Part shown: piece by piece, positions 8,617 through 18,185 of the stretch
Layout of the letters: every line of letters begins with the position of its first letter
How positions within the stretch are numbered: position 1 is the stretch's first letter
Assembly (NCBI RefSeq): GCF_029894425.1
Contig: NZ_JARXYJ010000001.1
Location: 4,464,001 to 4,528,000 of the forward strand
Source of the DNA: Streptomyces sp. SAI-127
Lineage (GTDB): Bacteria > Actinomycetota > Actinomycetes > Streptomycetales > Streptomycetaceae
Length of the DNA stretch: 64,000 nucleotides
Direction: 5' to 3'
Translations under genes and position numbers: made by a program
Notes under the pieces: generated by a model
What the model saw: the letters and a program-made list of their open reading frames with translations, nothing else
The model's database searches: none
What the model was told of the DNA's origin: nothing

Positions 8617-10611
8617 TCACGCTCCCGTGGCGACGAGGACGACGGCGACCGCGAGGACGACGGTGCCGGCGAGCAGCGCGCTCACATAGGTCTGCAGATT
8701 GCCGGTCTGGGCCCGTCGTACGGCGGTGCCAAGCCAGCGGGGCAGCGTTCCCGCGCCGCGCACGTAGGTCTCGACGACTTCGCGGTCCAGGAACCGGACG
8801 AGGGTGGCTCCGGCCTGGACCGGGCGGACGAAGGCGGCCGTGTACAGGGCGTCCATGTGGAAGCCGACGGCCGCGTGGCGGTGCAGTGGGCCGAGCAGCA
8901 ACCGTCCGGGGTCCGCGGGGTCGGGCGCGTAGGCCAGGTCTCCGTATGCGGGCTCGTGGGTGGCGATGGCCTCGGCCTCGACCAGTCCGGCGTCGCCCTC
9001 GGGGTGGGCGGCAACCGCACCCAGCGGGACGCGGGCCGTGACCGCACTGGTGTGCCGCCAGGCCGCGTAGGTGACGAGGCCGCCGATCAGGGCCACGCCC
9101 GTGCCGACGACGGAGGTGGTGAGGGTCGGGGTGAGGTCGCGGCCGTCGAACCAGTCGGGCAGCACGCGGTAGGAGAACGCGCCGAGGGCGAGGGACGGGG
9201 CCGCGAGGACCCAGAGGACCACCGTCATCGTCAGCGGCTGGCGTCCGTGGTCGGGGGCTTCGGTGCCCTGCCCGCGGAAGGCGAGCAGCCACAGCCGCGT
9301 CGCGTACGCGGCTGTGAGCAGGGCCGTGAGGAGGCCGGCGACGAGGGTGATCCAGCCTGCGGCGCCGGGGGCGTTTTCGGTGTGGCCGGTGGCGACGTGC
9401 TCCGCCGCGCCGAGGACGGACTCCTTGGAGAAGAAGCCGCTGAAGGGCGGGATCGCGGCGAGCGCGAGGAGCGCCACGGTCATCGTCCAGTAGGCGTCGG
9501 GGACACGGGCGCTCAGGTCCTTCATACGGGACATGGCGGCCAGTGAGTTGGTGCCGGCGGCGTGGATGATCACGCCGGCCGCGAGGAACAGCAGCGCCTT
9601 GAAGGCGCCGTGGGACAGGAGGTGGAAGACGGCGGCACCGCGGTCGCCGACGGCGAGAGCGCCGGTCATGTAGCCGAGCTGGCCGATCGTCGAGTAGGCG
9701 AGGACACGCTTGATGTCGTCCTGGGCGAGCGCGGCGAGACCCGAACCGATCATCGTGACGGCGGCCATGACGGCGAGGACCACCATCGCGGCCTGGGAGG
9801 CCTCGAAGACCGGGAGGAGACGGGCGATGAAGTAGACACCGGCGGCAACCATCGTCGCGGCGTGGATCAGCGCGGAGACGGGCGTGGGGCCCGCCATCGC
9901 GTCGGGGAGCCAGGTGTGCAGCGGGAACTGCGCCGACTTGCCCGCCACGCCCGCGAGGAGGAGCAGGGCGATCAGGGTCGGGTGGTCGAGTGCGCCGTGC
10001 GCAACGGCGTCGAGGACCTTCGTGATCCGGAAGGAGCCGGCGTCGGTGGCCAGGGCGAAGAGGCCGATCAGGAAGGGGACGTCACCGAGCTTGGTCACCA
10101 GGAATGCCTTGAGGGAGGCGGCGCGGGCCTCCGGGGTCTCCCAGTAGTGGCCGACCAGGAAGTACGAGCAGATGCCCATGATCTCCCAGCCGACCAGCAG
10201 CACGATCAGGTCGCCCGAGTAGACGACGAGCAGCATCGCGGAGGTGAAGAGGGAGACGAGAGCGGCGTAGGAGGGGTAGCGCGGGTCGTCGCGCAGATAG
10301 CCGGTCGAGTAGATCTGCACACAGGTGGCGACGAAGGCGACAAGGACGGCGACGAGGGCGGCGAAGCCGTCGATGTACAGGGCGAGTTCGATCGGGACCG
10401 AGCCGGTCGGGGTGAGTTCGGTGGCGGCGTTCACCGTCTGGTCGCCGCCCTGGCGTACGGCGACCACCGCGGCGAGCGCAAGAGCGGCCAGGGGCGGCAG
10501 GATGGCGAGCGGGCGGACGAAGCCGGGGGCGGTGCGGCCCAGGAGCAGGCCGGCCACGGCGCCCAGGAAGGGAAGGAGGGGGACGAGGACGGCGAGGGTG
10601 GTCGTGGTCAC
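8617..10611 (-). CDS. nuoL: NADH-quinone oxidoreductase subunit L
   Basis: The 664-residue protein is the distal proton-pumping subunit of complex I. It has the [27 protein letters not shown] region, [20 protein letters not shown], and the channel segment [28 protein letters not shown], followed by the [14 protein letters not shown] helix. The C-terminus carries the expected amphipathic/lateral region, with a divergent hydrophilic stretch around residues 540-600. Start is a GTG at 10611 overlapping the nuoK stop (GTGA), which implies coupled translation. Confidence 0.96.
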   Translation of the reverse strand: MTTTTLAVLVPLLPFLGAVAGLLLGRTAPGFVRPLAILPPLAALALAAVVAVRQGGDQTVNAATELTPTGSVPIELALYIDGFAALVAVLVAFVATCVQIYSTGYLRDDPRYPSYAALVSLFTSAMLLVVYSGDLIVLLVGWEIMGICSYFLVGHYWETPEARAASLKAFLVTKLGDVPFLIGLFALATDAGSFRITKVLDAVAHGALDHPTLIALLLLAGVAGKSAQFPLHTWLPDAMAGPTPVSALIHAATMVAAGVYFIARLLPVFEASQAAMVVLAVMAAVTMIGSGLAALAQDDIKRVLAYSTIGQLGYMTGALAVGDRGAAVFHLLSHGAFKALLFLAAGVIIHAAGTNSLAAMSRMKDLSARVPDAYWTMTVALLALAAIPPFSGFFSKESVLGAAEHVATGHTENAPGAAGWITLVAGLLTALLTAAYATRLWLLAFRGQGTEAPDHGRQPLTMTVVLWVLAAPSLALGAFSYRVLPDWFDGRDLTPTLTTSVVGTGVALIGGLVTYAAWRHTSAVTARVPLGAVAAHPEGDAGLVEAEAIATHEPAYGDLAYAPDPADPGRLLLGPLHRHAAVGFHMDALYTAAFVRPVQAGATLVRFLDREVVETYVRGAGTLPRWLGTAVRRAQTGNLQTYVSALLAGTVVLAVAVVLVATGA

Positions 10612-11015
10612 GCGGTGGCCTCAGCCTTCCCGGTCCGCCCGGACTCTGCGGCCTGTTCGGCCGTGCGGGCGTCGTCGTCGGAGGTGTCGGGGTCGTGGCC
10701 CTCGGCCGTGTCGCGGAGCTTGTCGATGTCGGCGGTGCCGCGGTTGCGGTGGACGGCGAGGACGATCGCGAGGCCGATGCCGATCTCGGCGGCGGCGATG
10801 GCGATGGTGAACAGGGTCAGGGCCTGGCCGGAGTGCAGGGTCTCCTCGGCAGCCCTGCTGAGCCAGACGTCGAAGGCGACCAGGTTCAGGTTGACGGCGT
10901 TGAGCATCAGCTCGACCGACATCAGGACGAGGATCGCGTTGCGGCGGGCCAGGACGCCGTAGAGGCCGGTGCAGAAGAGGAGGGCGGAGAGTACGGCGGG
11001 ATAGGCGAGGTGCAT
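10608..11015 (-). CDS. nuoK: NADH-quinone oxidoreductase subunit K with hydrophilic C-terminal tail
   Basis: The first ~100 of 135 residues form the usual three-helix NuoK, including the conserved glutamates in [20 protein letters not shown] and in the [17 protein letters not shown] helix. The last ~35 residues are a charged, Asp/Glu/Thr-rich tail absent from most NuoK proteins, which are about 100 residues long. The ATG overlaps the nuoJ stop by one base (TGATG). Together with nuoJ and nuoL it belongs to the proton-translocating membrane arm. Confidence 0.95.
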   Translation of the reverse strand: MHLAYPAVLSALLFCTGLYGVLARRNAILVLMSVELMLNAVNLNLVAFDVWLSRAAEETLHSGQALTLFTIAIAAAEIGIGLAIVLAVHRNRGTADIDKLRDTAEGHDPDTSDDDARTAEQAAESGRTGKAEATA

Positions 11016-11725
11016 CAGCGGGCGCCTTCCTGCTCGGTCGACTCGGTTCCCCTGGCCGACTCGGCTCCCTTGGCCGACCCGGTTCCCGCGACCGGCTCAT
11101 TTCGCCCGATCGTGTGATTACGGGAATCGGGGACGGATGGGGAACTACCGGTCGTGGCTCGGGAGTTCACAGGGGGAGAGCTCGACTCCGCCTTCGCCTT
11201 GCGGGACAGGACGATCGCGCCGACCAGCGCCGCGAGGAGCAGGACGGAGAGGGCCTCGAAGGGGAGAACCCAGTTCTGGAAGAGGCTCGAGCCGGTTGCC
11301 TCGGTGGAGCCGGCGGCGGGGCCGTCCAGGTCGATCCAGGTGGTGCGGAAGGCGTCGACGACCACCCAGACCAGAGCGGCCGCTGCGGCAAGGGCCACGA
11401 CGAGGGCGGCCCAGCGGTTGCCGGAGTCGGCGTCCGGGGAGCGGCCGATGGGGGCCCTGGTGAGCATCAGACCGAACAGAAGGAGGACGACGACGGAGCC
11501 GACGTAGATGAGGACCTGCACCCACGCGATGAATTCGGCGGTGAGCAGAAGGTATTCGACGGCGAGGCCTCCGAGGGCCACCACCAGCCACAGGGCGGCG
11601 TGTACCAGCTGCTTGGTGGTGACGGTGATGATCGCGGCTCCGAAGGTCACCAGGCCGACGAGCAGGAAGGCGATCTCGACGCCGGTCGGGGAGAGGAAGC
11701 CGTGCGCTGCCTGGGCGAGGGTCAC
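11015..11725 (-). CDS. nuoJ: NADH-quinone oxidoreductase subunit J with extended C-terminus
   Basis: The 236-residue protein has five hydrophobic helices, including the VIYVGSV-like segment ([18 protein letters not shown]) with the TM3 region of complex I that rearranges during turnover. After TM5 (about residue 175) it continues for ~60 hydrophilic Ser/Glu/Thr-rich residues, longer than usual. Start is a GTG at 11725 overlapping the nuoI stop (GTGA); longer in-frame sequence upstream belongs to nuoI read in another frame. Confidence 0.94.
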   Translation of the reverse strand: MTLAQAAHGFLSPTGVEIAFLLVGLVTFGAAIITVTTKQLVHAALWLVVALGGLAVEYLLLTAEFIAWVQVLIYVGSVVVLLLFGLMLTRAPIGRSPDADSGNRWAALVVALAAAAALVWVVVDAFRTTWIDLDGPAAGSTEATGSSLFQNWVLPFEALSVLLLAALVGAIVLSRKAKAESSSPPVNSRATTGSSPSVPDSRNHTIGRNEPVAGTGSAKGAESARGTESTEQEGAR

Positions 11726-12291
11726 GACTCTTCCCCCTGAGGGTCGGCCGACGGGGTCGGCTCGGCCTGGGTCGCCGCCAGCTTCTCGGCAGTCTTGCGG
11801 GCGGTGGCGATCTCCTTCGGTTCCTCCGCGCCGGGGTCGAGGGCCGGTGGGGCCGGGACGGTCCACATCCACTCGCGGAGCTTGTCCCGCTCGTGGGTGA
11901 GGTCGCGGATGTCGGTCTCGGCGTACTCGAACTCGGGGGACCAGAACAGGGCGTCGAAAGGACACACCTCGATGCAGATACCGCAGTACATGCAGAGGGA
12001 GAAGTCGATGGCGAAGCGGTCGAGGACGTTGCGGCTGCGTTCGCGGCCACCGGGGGTCGCCGCCGGGACCGTCTCCTTGTGGGAGTCGATGTAGATGCAC
12101 CAGTCGGGGCACTCACGGGCGCACAGCATGCAGACCGTGCAGTTCTCCTCGAACAGGCCGATCACGCCACGGGTGCGGGGCGGGAGGTCGGGCTGGGCGT
12201 CGGGGTACTGCTCGGTGACGGTCTTCTTCGTCATCGTGCGCAGGGTGACGGCCAGGCCCTTGGCCAGACCCGAGCCAGGAATGGGGGCCAT
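11722..12291 (-). CDS. nuoI: NADH-quinone oxidoreductase subunit I (2x[4Fe-4S])
   Basis: The 189-residue protein carries two 4Fe-4S motifs, [12 protein letters not shown] (residues 51-62) and [12 protein letters not shown] (100-111), the ligands of clusters N6a and N6b that carry electrons through the peripheral arm to N2. The preceding region with [10 protein letters not shown] is typical. The C-terminal ~40 residues are Ala/Glu/Pro-rich and variable. It starts two bases after the nuoH stop and overlaps nuoJ. Because NuoE, F and G are absent from the cluster, NuoI would be the natural entry point for electrons from an external donor such as ferredoxin (inference). Confidence 0.95.
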   Translation of the reverse strand: MAPIPGSGLAKGLAVTLRTMTKKTVTEQYPDAQPDLPPRTRGVIGLFEENCTVCMLCARECPDWCIYIDSHKETVPAATPGGRERSRNVLDRFAIDFSLCMYCGICIEVCPFDALFWSPEFEYAETDIRDLTHERDKLREWMWTVPAPPALDPGAEEPKEIATARKTAEKLAATQAEPTPSADPQGEES

Positions 12292-12293
12292 GG

Positions 12294-13262
12294 TTACTGG
12301 ATCACCACCTTGACGATGCCGGTGAGGGCGATCTGGGCGAGGGAGAGGGGGACGAGGAGGGTCCAGGAGAGTTTCTGGAGCTGGTCCTCGCGCAGGCGGG
12401 GATAGGTCACGCGGAGCCAGATGACGACGAAGGCAAGCACGGCCGCCTTGAGGAGGGTCCAGACCCAGCCGAGCCCGTCGGCGCCCCATGGGCCGTGCCA
12501 GCCGCCCAGGAAGAGGACGGTGGTCAGGCCGCACAGGACGACGATTCCGGCGTACTCGGCTAGGAGGAACAGGGCGAAACGCAGGCCGGTGTACTCGGTG
12601 TAGGCGCCGAAGATGATCTCCGAGTCAGCCACCGGCATGTCGAAGGGAGGGCGCTGGAGTTCGGCGAGACCGGCGACGAAGAAGACGATCGCGCCGACGA
12701 TCTGCCAGGGCAGCCACCACCACTCGAAGGCGTCGAGGATGCCGGGGAGGGAGACGGTACCGGCCGCCATCGCCACCGAGGCGGCGGTGAGCAGCATCGG
12801 GAGTTCGTAGGCGAGGAGCTGTGCGGCCGTGCGCAGGCCGCCGAGGAGGGAGAACTTGTTGGCGGAGGCCCAGCCGGCCATGAGGGAGCCGAGGACGCCC
12901 ACGCCCATCACGGCGAGCACGAAGAACACGCCGGCGTCGACGACCTCGCCGACGGCGCCCTCGCCGGGGCCGATCGGGATGGCGAGGAGGACGAGGAGGT
13001 AGGGCAGGAGGGCGACGGCGGGAGCGAGTTGGAAGATACGGCGGTCCGCGCCCGCCGGTACGACGTCTTCCTTCTGGGCGAACTTCACGCCGTCCGCTAC
13101 GAGTTGGGCCCAGCCGTGGAAGCCGCCGGCGTACATCGGGCCCAGGCGGCCCTGCATGTGGGCCATCACCTTGTGCTCGGTCTGACCGATGATCAAGGGG
13201 AAGGTGAGGAAGACGACGAAGACGATCAGGAGTCGCAGGGCGACGTCGAGAGCGTCGTTCAC
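12294..13262 (-). CDS. nuoH: NADH-quinone oxidoreductase subunit H
   Basis: The 322-residue membrane subunit forms the roof of the quinone cavity with NuoB and NuoD. Conserved segments are present: [21 protein letters not shown] N-terminal loop, [21 protein letters not shown], the glutamate-rich [34 protein letters not shown] loop and [18 protein letters not shown]. All the acidic residues of the E-channel loop are retained, so the protein looks functional. Start is GTG at 13262 overlapping the stop of nuoC (GTGA). Confidence 0.96.
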   Translation of the reverse strand: MNDALDVALRLLIVFVVFLTFPLIIGQTEHKVMAHMQGRLGPMYAGGFHGWAQLVADGVKFAQKEDVVPAGADRRIFQLAPAVALLPYLLVLLAIPIGPGEGAVGEVVDAGVFFVLAVMGVGVLGSLMAGWASANKFSLLGGLRTAAQLLAYELPMLLTAASVAMAAGTVSLPGILDAFEWWWLPWQIVGAIVFFVAGLAELQRPPFDMPVADSEIIFGAYTEYTGLRFALFLLAEYAGIVVLCGLTTVLFLGGWHGPWGADGLGWVWTLLKAAVLAFVVIWLRVTYPRLREDQLQKLSWTLLVPLSLAQIALTGIVKVVIQ

Positions 13263-15556
13263 TGCGGGCCTCCAGCGGGCTTGTCGGGATGGGGGGTGGG
13301 CGTGTCGGGGGTGGAGGGCTTGTCAGGGTCCGGGTCCTCGGAGGCCTGGGTGGCGCGGTCGGGGCTCGGGTCGGTGCCATCGGGGCGTGGCGGGTCCTGG
13401 GAGTCCTCGGGAGCCTCAGGAACCTCGGAAGTCGGGGGGCGCCCGGGAGTCTGGGGCTGCTCGGGGGCCTTGGATCCCTCGGAGGTCGTGGACTCCTCGG
13501 AGGTCGGCTCCTCGGAAGCCGGCGGCTTCTCCGGAACCTCGGGACCATCGGAAGCCGGCGGCCCTTCCGGAACCTCGCTGCCACCGGAAGCCGACGGCTC
13601 CTCCCGAACCCCGCGTCCACCGGAAGGCGACGGCTCCTCCCGAACCCCGCGTCCACCGGAAGCCGACGGCTCCTCCCGAACCCCGCGTCCACCGGAAGCC
13701 GACGGCTCCTCCCGAACCCCGAGGCCTTCGGAACCTCCGGGGCCTTCTGGGGCCGTGGAGGCTCCCGAAACCGTGGGCTTCTGGGAGGCCTTGCGCGCCT
13801 CGGGCTCCTCGGGGCGTTCGGAGACCTCGCGGCCTTCGGGGTGCTTGGAGACTCCGCTGTCCTCGGGTCGCTCGGAGACTCCGCTGTCCCCGGATGGGGA
13901 AGGTAGCTCGGAGTGTCCGGGGTCCCCGAGTGTGGGAGACCGCTCGGAGTCACCGGCATCCCCGAGTGTGGGAGACCGCTCGGAGTCACCGGGGTCCCCG
14001 AGTGTGGGAGACCGCTCGGAGTCACCAGCATCCCCGAGTGTGGGAGACCGCTCGGAGTCACCAGCATCCCCGCTCGTGGGAGGCCGATGCGGTTCCGGGT
14101 CGTCGAAGGCCGGGCGGGCGTGGTGCCACGGTGCGTCCGGGCTGCGAGGGGTGGTGGGGGGCTTCGGCGGCGCGGGGTTGGTGCTCGCGTCGTCGGTCGA
14201 CGGCTCGGTCTGGGCCTCCGCGGCGCGCTGACTCGCGGAACCGCTCGAGGCGGTACGCGCCCGGCGAGGTCCGGCCGGTGCACCGCCCGTCGCTCCCGAA
14301 CGCTGAGGTGCCGGGGCAGACGCCGCAGGGGAGTCCGAGGCGGGGGCGGGCGAACCCTCCCCCTGAGTGTCCGAGGCGGGGGCGGGCGAACCCTTCCCCT
14401 GAGTGTCCGACGAGGACGCGGGCAAGCCGGTTGCTGGAGCTTCGGACTCGGGTGCGCCGCTGGCTGGGACTGCGGAACCGGCGCCGGTGTCTTCGGCATC
14501 CGGTGCCGCCTGGCTGGCCGAGCCCTGCGCAGCGCTACGTGAGCGCCGGGTCACGCCAGTCGGCGAGGCGGTGGGAGCCCCCTCCGTCGCCCCGGGCTTG
14601 GTCTGGCTCGCCGAACCCTCGGACGCCGTACGCGCCCGCGGCGAACCCGCCCCCGGAGCCCCGGCCGCATCCGATGCCCCGGAAACCTCCGCCTGACTCG
14701 CTGAACGCGCCCGCCGCGAACCGGCCCCCTCAGCGCCCGCCGCATCCGACGCCCCAGACACCTCCGCCTGACTCGCCGAACCCTCCGCCGCCGAACGTGC
14801 CCTCCGCGGCCCGGCCCCCGAGCCGCCCGCCGCATCCGACGCACTCGGCGCCCCAGACACCTCCGCCTGACTCGCCGAACCCTCCGCCGCCGAACGTGCC
14901 CGGCGGACCGGGCGGTCGCCCGTGGCTCGGGGTGGGCGTTCGGTCGGGCGGCCTGCCGTGCGGGTCGGGCGGGTCGGGGCCGGGGGGAGTTGGCCCTTCA
15001 GGGGGCCCCATTCGTTGGGGTCGGGGACTCCCGGGGGGAGCATCTGGCGGCGTTTGGGGCCGCCGTGTTCGGACTCGCCCGGTTCCTTGGCGCCGGGCCA
15101 GGCCTTGGCGACGCGGGCGGCCAGGACGAAGTCCTTGCGGAGGGGGTGGCCCTCGAAGGTTTCCGGCAGGAGGAGGTGGTTCAGGGAGGGGTGGCCCTCG
15201 AAGGTGACGCCGAACATCTCGTGGGTCTCGCGCTCGTGCCAGGCGGCACCCGCGTAGATGTCGACGGCGGTGGGCAGCACCGGGGTCTCGTGGGGGATCG
15301 TCGTACGCAGGAGCAGGCGTCGTACCGGGGAGAGTGCCGCCACGTGGGCCGCCACGCGGAAGCCGGTGCCCGGTTCGTCGACGGCGCTGAGCCAGTCGAA
15401 GTAGGTGCAGCCCAGTTCGTCGCGGGCGACGCGCAGTGCCGTGAGCCAGGTCGTGGGCGGGACGTCCACGGTCAGGACCTCGTAGGACTCCTCGGCGCCG
15501 GCCTCGGGGCCGAAGAGTTCCTCTGCGGGCGCGGGGAGCCAACCGACGGCGGTCAC
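13259..15556 (-). CDS. nuoC: NADH-quinone oxidoreductase subunit C with ~570-residue repetitive C-terminal extension
   Basis: Residues 1 to about 195 are a complete NuoC (30-kDa) domain, with the diagnostic [20 protein letters not shown] and LRKDFVL motifs, and start at a GTG overlapping nuoB (GTGA). The normal protein would end there, but the frame stays open for another ~570 residues, 765 in all. The tail is low-complexity and predicted disordered, in three repetitive blocks. Residues ~218-440 hold six variants of an R-R-A-R-S-A-x-x-G-S-A-S-Q unit. Residues ~497-545 hold four copies of a 12-residue [15 protein letters not shown] unit. Residues ~611-659 hold four copies of a [16 protein letters not shown] unit. 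The tail is not NuoD, although NuoC is fused to NuoD in some bacteria. The stop overlaps the nuoH start, so the whole length must be translated for coupling. Confidence 0.9.
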   Translation of the reverse strand: MTAVGWLPAPAEELFGPEAGAEESYEVLTVDVPPTTWLTALRVARDELGCTYFDWLSAVDEPGTGFRVAAHVAALSPVRRLLLRTTIPHETPVLPTAVDIYAGAAWHERETHEMFGVTFEGHPSLNHLLLPETFEGHPLRKDFVLAARVAKAWPGAKEPGESEHGGPKRRQMLPPGVPDPNEWGPLKGQLPPAPTRPTRTAGRPTERPPRATGDRPVRRARSAAEGSASQAEVSGAPSASDAAGGSGAGPRRARSAAEGSASQAEVSGASDAAGAEGAGSRRARSASQAEVSGASDAAGAPGAGSPRARTASEGSASQTKPGATEGAPTASPTGVTRRSRSAAQGSASQAAPDAEDTGAGSAVPASGAPESEAPATGLPASSSDTQGKGSPAPASDTQGEGSPAPASDSPAASAPAPQRSGATGGAPAGPRRARTASSGSASQRAAEAQTEPSTDDASTNPAPPKPPTTPRSPDAPWHHARPAFDDPEPHRPPTSGDAGDSERSPTLGDAGDSERSPTLGDPGDSERSPTLGDAGDSERSPTLGDPGHSELPSPSGDSGVSERPEDSGVSKHPEGREVSERPEEPEARKASQKPTVSGASTAPEGPGGSEGLGVREEPSASGGRGVREEPSASGGRGVREEPSPSGGRGVREEPSASGGSEVPEGPPASDGPEVPEKPPASEEPTSEESTTSEGSKAPEQPQTPGRPPTSEVPEAPEDSQDPPRPDGTDPSPDRATQASEDPDPDKPSTPDTPTPHPDKPAGGPQ
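13581..13724 (-). repeat. Tandem 36-bp repeat, four copies, inside the nuoC tail
   Basis: Four head-to-tail 36-base units begin at 13581, 13617, 13653 and 13689, nearly identical (the second has one base change, the last differs at its end). Each encodes a 12-residue unit of the type [12 protein letters not shown], so the period is a multiple of three and the reading frame is kept. Confidence 0.95.
13923..14066 (-). repeat. Second tandem 36-bp repeat, four copies plus a degenerate fifth
   Basis: Four 36-base units begin at 13923, 13959, 13995 and 14031, differing only at one to three bases near the unit end; a diverged fifth copy starts at 14067. Each encodes a 12-residue unit of the type [12 protein letters not shown]. 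The sequence is unrelated to the 13581 repeat, so two independent expansions of the same period occurred in one gene. Confidence 0.95.
14240..14905 (-). repeat. Imperfect longer repeats encoding R-R-A-R-S-A-x-x-G-S-A-S-Q units
   Basis: Six variants of the motif R-R-(A/S)-R-(S/T)-A-x-x-G-S-A-S-Q are spread over this stretch of the nuoC tail, three of them followed by [11 protein letters not shown]. At the DNA level the copies near 14680, 14735 and 14835 share long near-identical blocks, with units of variable spacing rather than a fixed period. Confidence 0.85.
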
Positions 15557-16215
15557 TGTGACTCCCCCTCGCCCGCAGACGAAGACGAAGCCGGAGACGA
15601 AGACGAAGACGACGCAGGCCCAGGAGGCTTGACCAACCCGCTCTGCAGCGCAGCCGCCGACGGACGCGCCGTGGACGACCCGTACCGCTCCTCCAGCGAC
15701 TCCCGGGCGATCTTCTCCTGGAGCTTCAGGATTCCCTGGAGCAGGGCCTCGGGGCGGGGCGGGCAGCCGGGGACGTAGACGTCGACGGGGATGATCTGGT
15801 CGACGCCCTTCGTCACGGAGTACGAGTCCCAGTACGGGCCGCCGCAGTTGGAGCAGGCGCCGAAGGAGATGACGTACTTGGGCTCGGGCATCTGCTCGTA
15901 CAGACGTTTCACCGCCGGTGCCATCTTGTCCGTGACCGTGCCGGAGACGACCATCAGGTCGGCCTGTCGCGGGCCCGGTGCGAAGGGGATCACGCCGAGG
16001 CGGATGAAGTCGTGGCGGGCCATCGAGGCGGCGATGAACTCGATGGCACAGCAGGCGAGACCGAAGTTGAAGACCCACAGGGAGTACCGGCGGCCCCAGT
16101 TGAGGATCACCTTCATCGGCTCGGGGGCGAGGCGGGCGAGGGCGCCCAGCCGTTGCGGCTCCGGGAGCAGAACGGGCCCCGTGACAGCGGAGTCGACCGC
16201 AGGGTTCACGTCCAT
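15553..16215 (-). CDS. nuoB: NADH-quinone oxidoreductase subunit B (cluster N2)
   Basis: The 220-residue protein keeps all four N2 cluster ligands: the tandem cysteines in GLACCAIEF (C55, C56), C121 in GACSNCGG and C151 in [10 protein letters not shown]2 is the last cluster before quinone. The RRYSLWVFN segment and [13 protein letters not shown] helix are standard. The last ~30 residues form a Pro/Ser tail not found in most NuoB. The ATG at 16215 lies within the end of nuoA (10-base overlap), and the stop overlaps nuoC (GTGA). Confidence 0.96.
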   Translation of the reverse strand: MDVNPAVDSAVTGPVLLPEPQRLGALARLAPEPMKVILNWGRRYSLWVFNFGLACCAIEFIAASMARHDFIRLGVIPFAPGPRQADLMVVSGTVTDKMAPAVKRLYEQMPEPKYVISFGACSNCGGPYWDSYSVTKGVDQIIPVDVYVPGCPPRPEALLQGILKLQEKIARESLEERYGSSTARPSAAALQSGLVKPPGPASSSSSSPASSSSAGEGESQ

Positions 16216-16628
16216 GTCAGGACACCCTTCTTGTACGCGTACAGCAAACCCACGGCGAGGAAACCGAGGAAGATGAACATCTCGACGAGGGTCGTCGCGC
16301 CGTAGCCGGGAGCCGCGAAGACCGTCGCCCAGGGGAACAGGAAGATCGAGTCGACGGCGAAGATGACGTAGAGGAAGGCGTAGACGTAGTAGCGGACCTG
16401 GGTGTGGGCCCAGCCCTCGCCGACGGGGTCGACTCCGCACTCGTACGTCAGGAGCTTCTCGGGGGTGGGCACCACGGGTCGCAGCAGACGGCCGGCGCCG
16501 AAGGCGACCGCGACGAACAGCACGCCGACGACGGCGAGCAGTCCGACGACCGAGTACGACTGGAAGTAGTCCGCCGCGACGACGGTCGGATCGACGACGG
16601 TTGCATCGACGACGGTCGGTTCCGGCAC
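16206..16628 (-). CDS. nuoA: NADH-quinone oxidoreductase subunit A
   Basis: This 140-residue, three-helix membrane subunit has the conserved loop [16 protein letters not shown] and [22 protein letters not shown], both central to complex I coupling. The N-terminus adds ~20 residues with a [13 protein letters not shown] pattern before TM1. It is the first gene of the leftward partial nuo operon; its upstream region is shared with the divergent sensor kinase gene. Confidence 0.95.
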   Translation of the reverse strand: MPEPTVVDATVVDPTVVAADYFQSYSVVGLLAVVGVLFVAVAFGAGRLLRPVVPTPEKLLTYECGVDPVGEGWAHTQVRYYVYAFLYVIFAVDSIFLFPWATVFAAPGYGATTLVEMFIFLGFLAVGLLYAYKKGVLTWT

Positions 16629-16652
16629 GTCCGCCCCTCACTCCCTGTGAGC

Positions 16653-16689
16653 ACGCTGAACACAGTGCTTACGCTGAACAACACTGTTC
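16653..16689. promoter_or_regulatory. Direct and inverted repeats upstream of nuoA
   Basis: Two identical 10-base direct repeats ACGCTGAACA start at 16653 and 16671, 18 bases apart. They overlap an imperfect dyad, GAACACAGTG (16658-16667) and CACTGTTC (16682-16689). The cluster lies 25-60 bases upstream of nuoA in the divergent nuoA/sensor-kinase intergenic region, a plausible regulator site. No regulator is assigned. Confidence 0.4.
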
Positions 16690-16777
16690 GACGATCTGTA
16701 CGCACCGGAGTCTAGGCCCTGATAAAGGGACGGTAAGCAGCCCGTCACCGCGGGAAAGTCATCCGAAAGGCCGGGGT

Positions 16778-16789
16778 GGGGTTTTCCCC
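16778..16789. promoter_or_regulatory. GGGGTTTTCCCC element upstream of the first sensor kinase
   Basis: A G4-T4-C4 element lies 60 bases upstream of the kinase start. A related element in the opposite orientation (GGGAAAACCCC, at 18073-18083) lies between the two kinase genes. The pairing suggests a shared regulatory site; this is inference. Confidence 0.3.
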
Positions 16790-16849
16790 AGTAAGCCGCG
16801 GCGGCCCGCCTCATGGCGCGCGGCGGTCCGGGGCGGCACGCTAGCCCAT

Positions 16850-18073
16850 ATGACCGAACGCCATTCGTCCCCGAGCCGCGCCGTGACCACCGGCAGACAC
16901 GGCGGAACCGACGACGGCCGGCCGCCGCCGGCCCGTTTCGCCTACGACTCGCACACCTGGAAGGAGATCGCGCATCTCCTGGCGAACCTTCCGGTGTCGA
17001 TCCTCGGCTTCACCTACGTCGTGACGGTGCTGTTCACCGGTTTCTGGCTGACCGTCACGGTGATCGGATTCCCGTTGCTCGCGGCGGGTCTGCTGGGCGC
17101 GCGGCAGCTGGGCAAGCTGGAGCGGGCGCGGGCCCGGGCGCTGCTCGGAGTGCGGGTGGACGAACCGAGCCGTCTGCCGTGGCGCACCAAGAACGGCGGC
17201 AACGGCTTCTTCGCCCAGCTGTGGATGGGGGTGAAGGACCCCGTGGGCTGGCGGACGGTGCTGTACGACTTCATCCGGCTGCCCTGGGGGGTGCTGACCT
17301 TCACCATCACGCTGACCTCGTTGTTCGTGCTGTGGCCGGTCCTGCCGTTCATCGCGCGGGGGCTCGCCAACGTGGACCGGGTGATGGTGCGCGGTCTGCT
17401 GTCGCCCTCCGACGAGCTGGAACGCCGTATCGCCGAACTGGAGTCCGACCGGGGGGTCGTGGTCGACACGGCCGCCGCCGATCTACGGCGTATCGAGCGC
17501 GATCTGCACGACGGGGCGCAGGCCCGGCTGGTCAACCTGGCCATGGGTCTCGGCCTCGCGAAGGAGAAGCTCCTGGAGGACCCCGAGTACGCGCAGGCGA
17601 TGGTCGAAGAGGCGCACGGCGAGGTGAAGCTGGCGCTTCAGGAGCTGCGGGATCTGGCGCGGGGCATCCATCCGGCCGTACTGACCGACCGAGGCCTCGA
17701 CGCGGCGCTGTCCAGTGTCGCCTCGCGGTGCACGGTCCCGGTGAAGGTGACCGCCGACCTCGACGCGCGCCCGGTCCAGGCGATCGAGGGGATCGCCTAC
17801 TTCACCGTCTCCGAGCTGCTCCAGAACGTCAGCAAGCACAGCGGGGCCCGGTCGGCGTCGGTCGACGTGTGGCGCTCGGAGAACCGGCTGCTCATCCAGG
17901 TGTGGGACGACGGCCGCGGCGGAGCCCGGCTCGACGGCGGCACCGGTATGCGCGGGCTCGCGGAGCGCCTTGACGCGGTCGACGGGCTGTTCGTCATCGA
18001 CTCGCCGCCGGGCGGTCCGACGGTCGTCACGGCGGAGCTGCCGTGGCGGGACCGTGGCCTGGACAAGGGGTAG
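16850..18073 (+). CDS. NarL-family sensor histidine kinase (first of a tandem pair)
   Basis: The 407-residue protein has an N-terminal membrane sensor region (about residues 40-190, two pairs of hydrophobic segments), a HisKA_3 dimerisation domain with the phospho-acceptor in ERDLHDGAQARLV (H220), and a HATPase_c domain with VSELLQNVSKHS (N box), VWDDGRGGA (G1) and GTGMRGLAERL (G2). Such kinases phosphorylate NarL/LuxR-type regulators, and one is encoded about 3.3 kb downstream. The ATG at 16850 was chosen because the longer in-frame sequence upstream is not protein-like. It is closely related to the next gene. Confidence 0.92.
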   Translation: MTERHSSPSRAVTTGRHGGTDDGRPPPARFAYDSHTWKEIAHLLANLPVSILGFTYVVTVLFTGFWLTVTVIGFPLLAAGLLGARQLGKLERARARALLGVRVDEPSRLPWRTKNGGNGFFAQLWMGVKDPVGWRTVLYDFIRLPWGVLTFTITLTSLFVLWPVLPFIARGLANVDRVMVRGLLSPSDELERRIAELESDRGVVVDTAAADLRRIERDLHDGAQARLVNLAMGLGLAKEKLLEDPEYAQAMVEEAHGEVKLALQELRDLARGIHPAVLTDRGLDAALSSVASRCTVPVKVTADLDARPVQAIEGIAYFTVSELLQNVSKHSGARSASVDVWRSENRLLIQVWDDGRGGARLDGGTGMRGLAERLDAVDGLFVIDSPPGGPTVVTAELPWRDRGLDKG

Positions 18074-18185
18074 GGAAAACCCCCCTTTCAAGAGGCCGAC
18101 GGACTCCATGGTCCGTTGAGCTGCGGCCCAGCAGGGTGGAGATACGACACCACAGGCGCGGGACGAGAGAAGAAGGACGACGTCG

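Noticed and set aside
13581..14066. CRISPR array suggested by 36-bp repeats
   Set aside because: The repeats are contiguous with no spacers, lie inside a coding frame, and no cas gene is present.
13189..15207. Open frames of 400-670 residues on the + strand opposite the nuoC tail
   Set aside because: They arise from the 36-base period and GC-rich antisense composition. The minus frame continues from the NuoC domain and couples to nuoH.
13259..15556. NuoCD fusion
   Set aside because: The tail has none of the NuoD (49-kDa) conserved motifs and is low-complexity.
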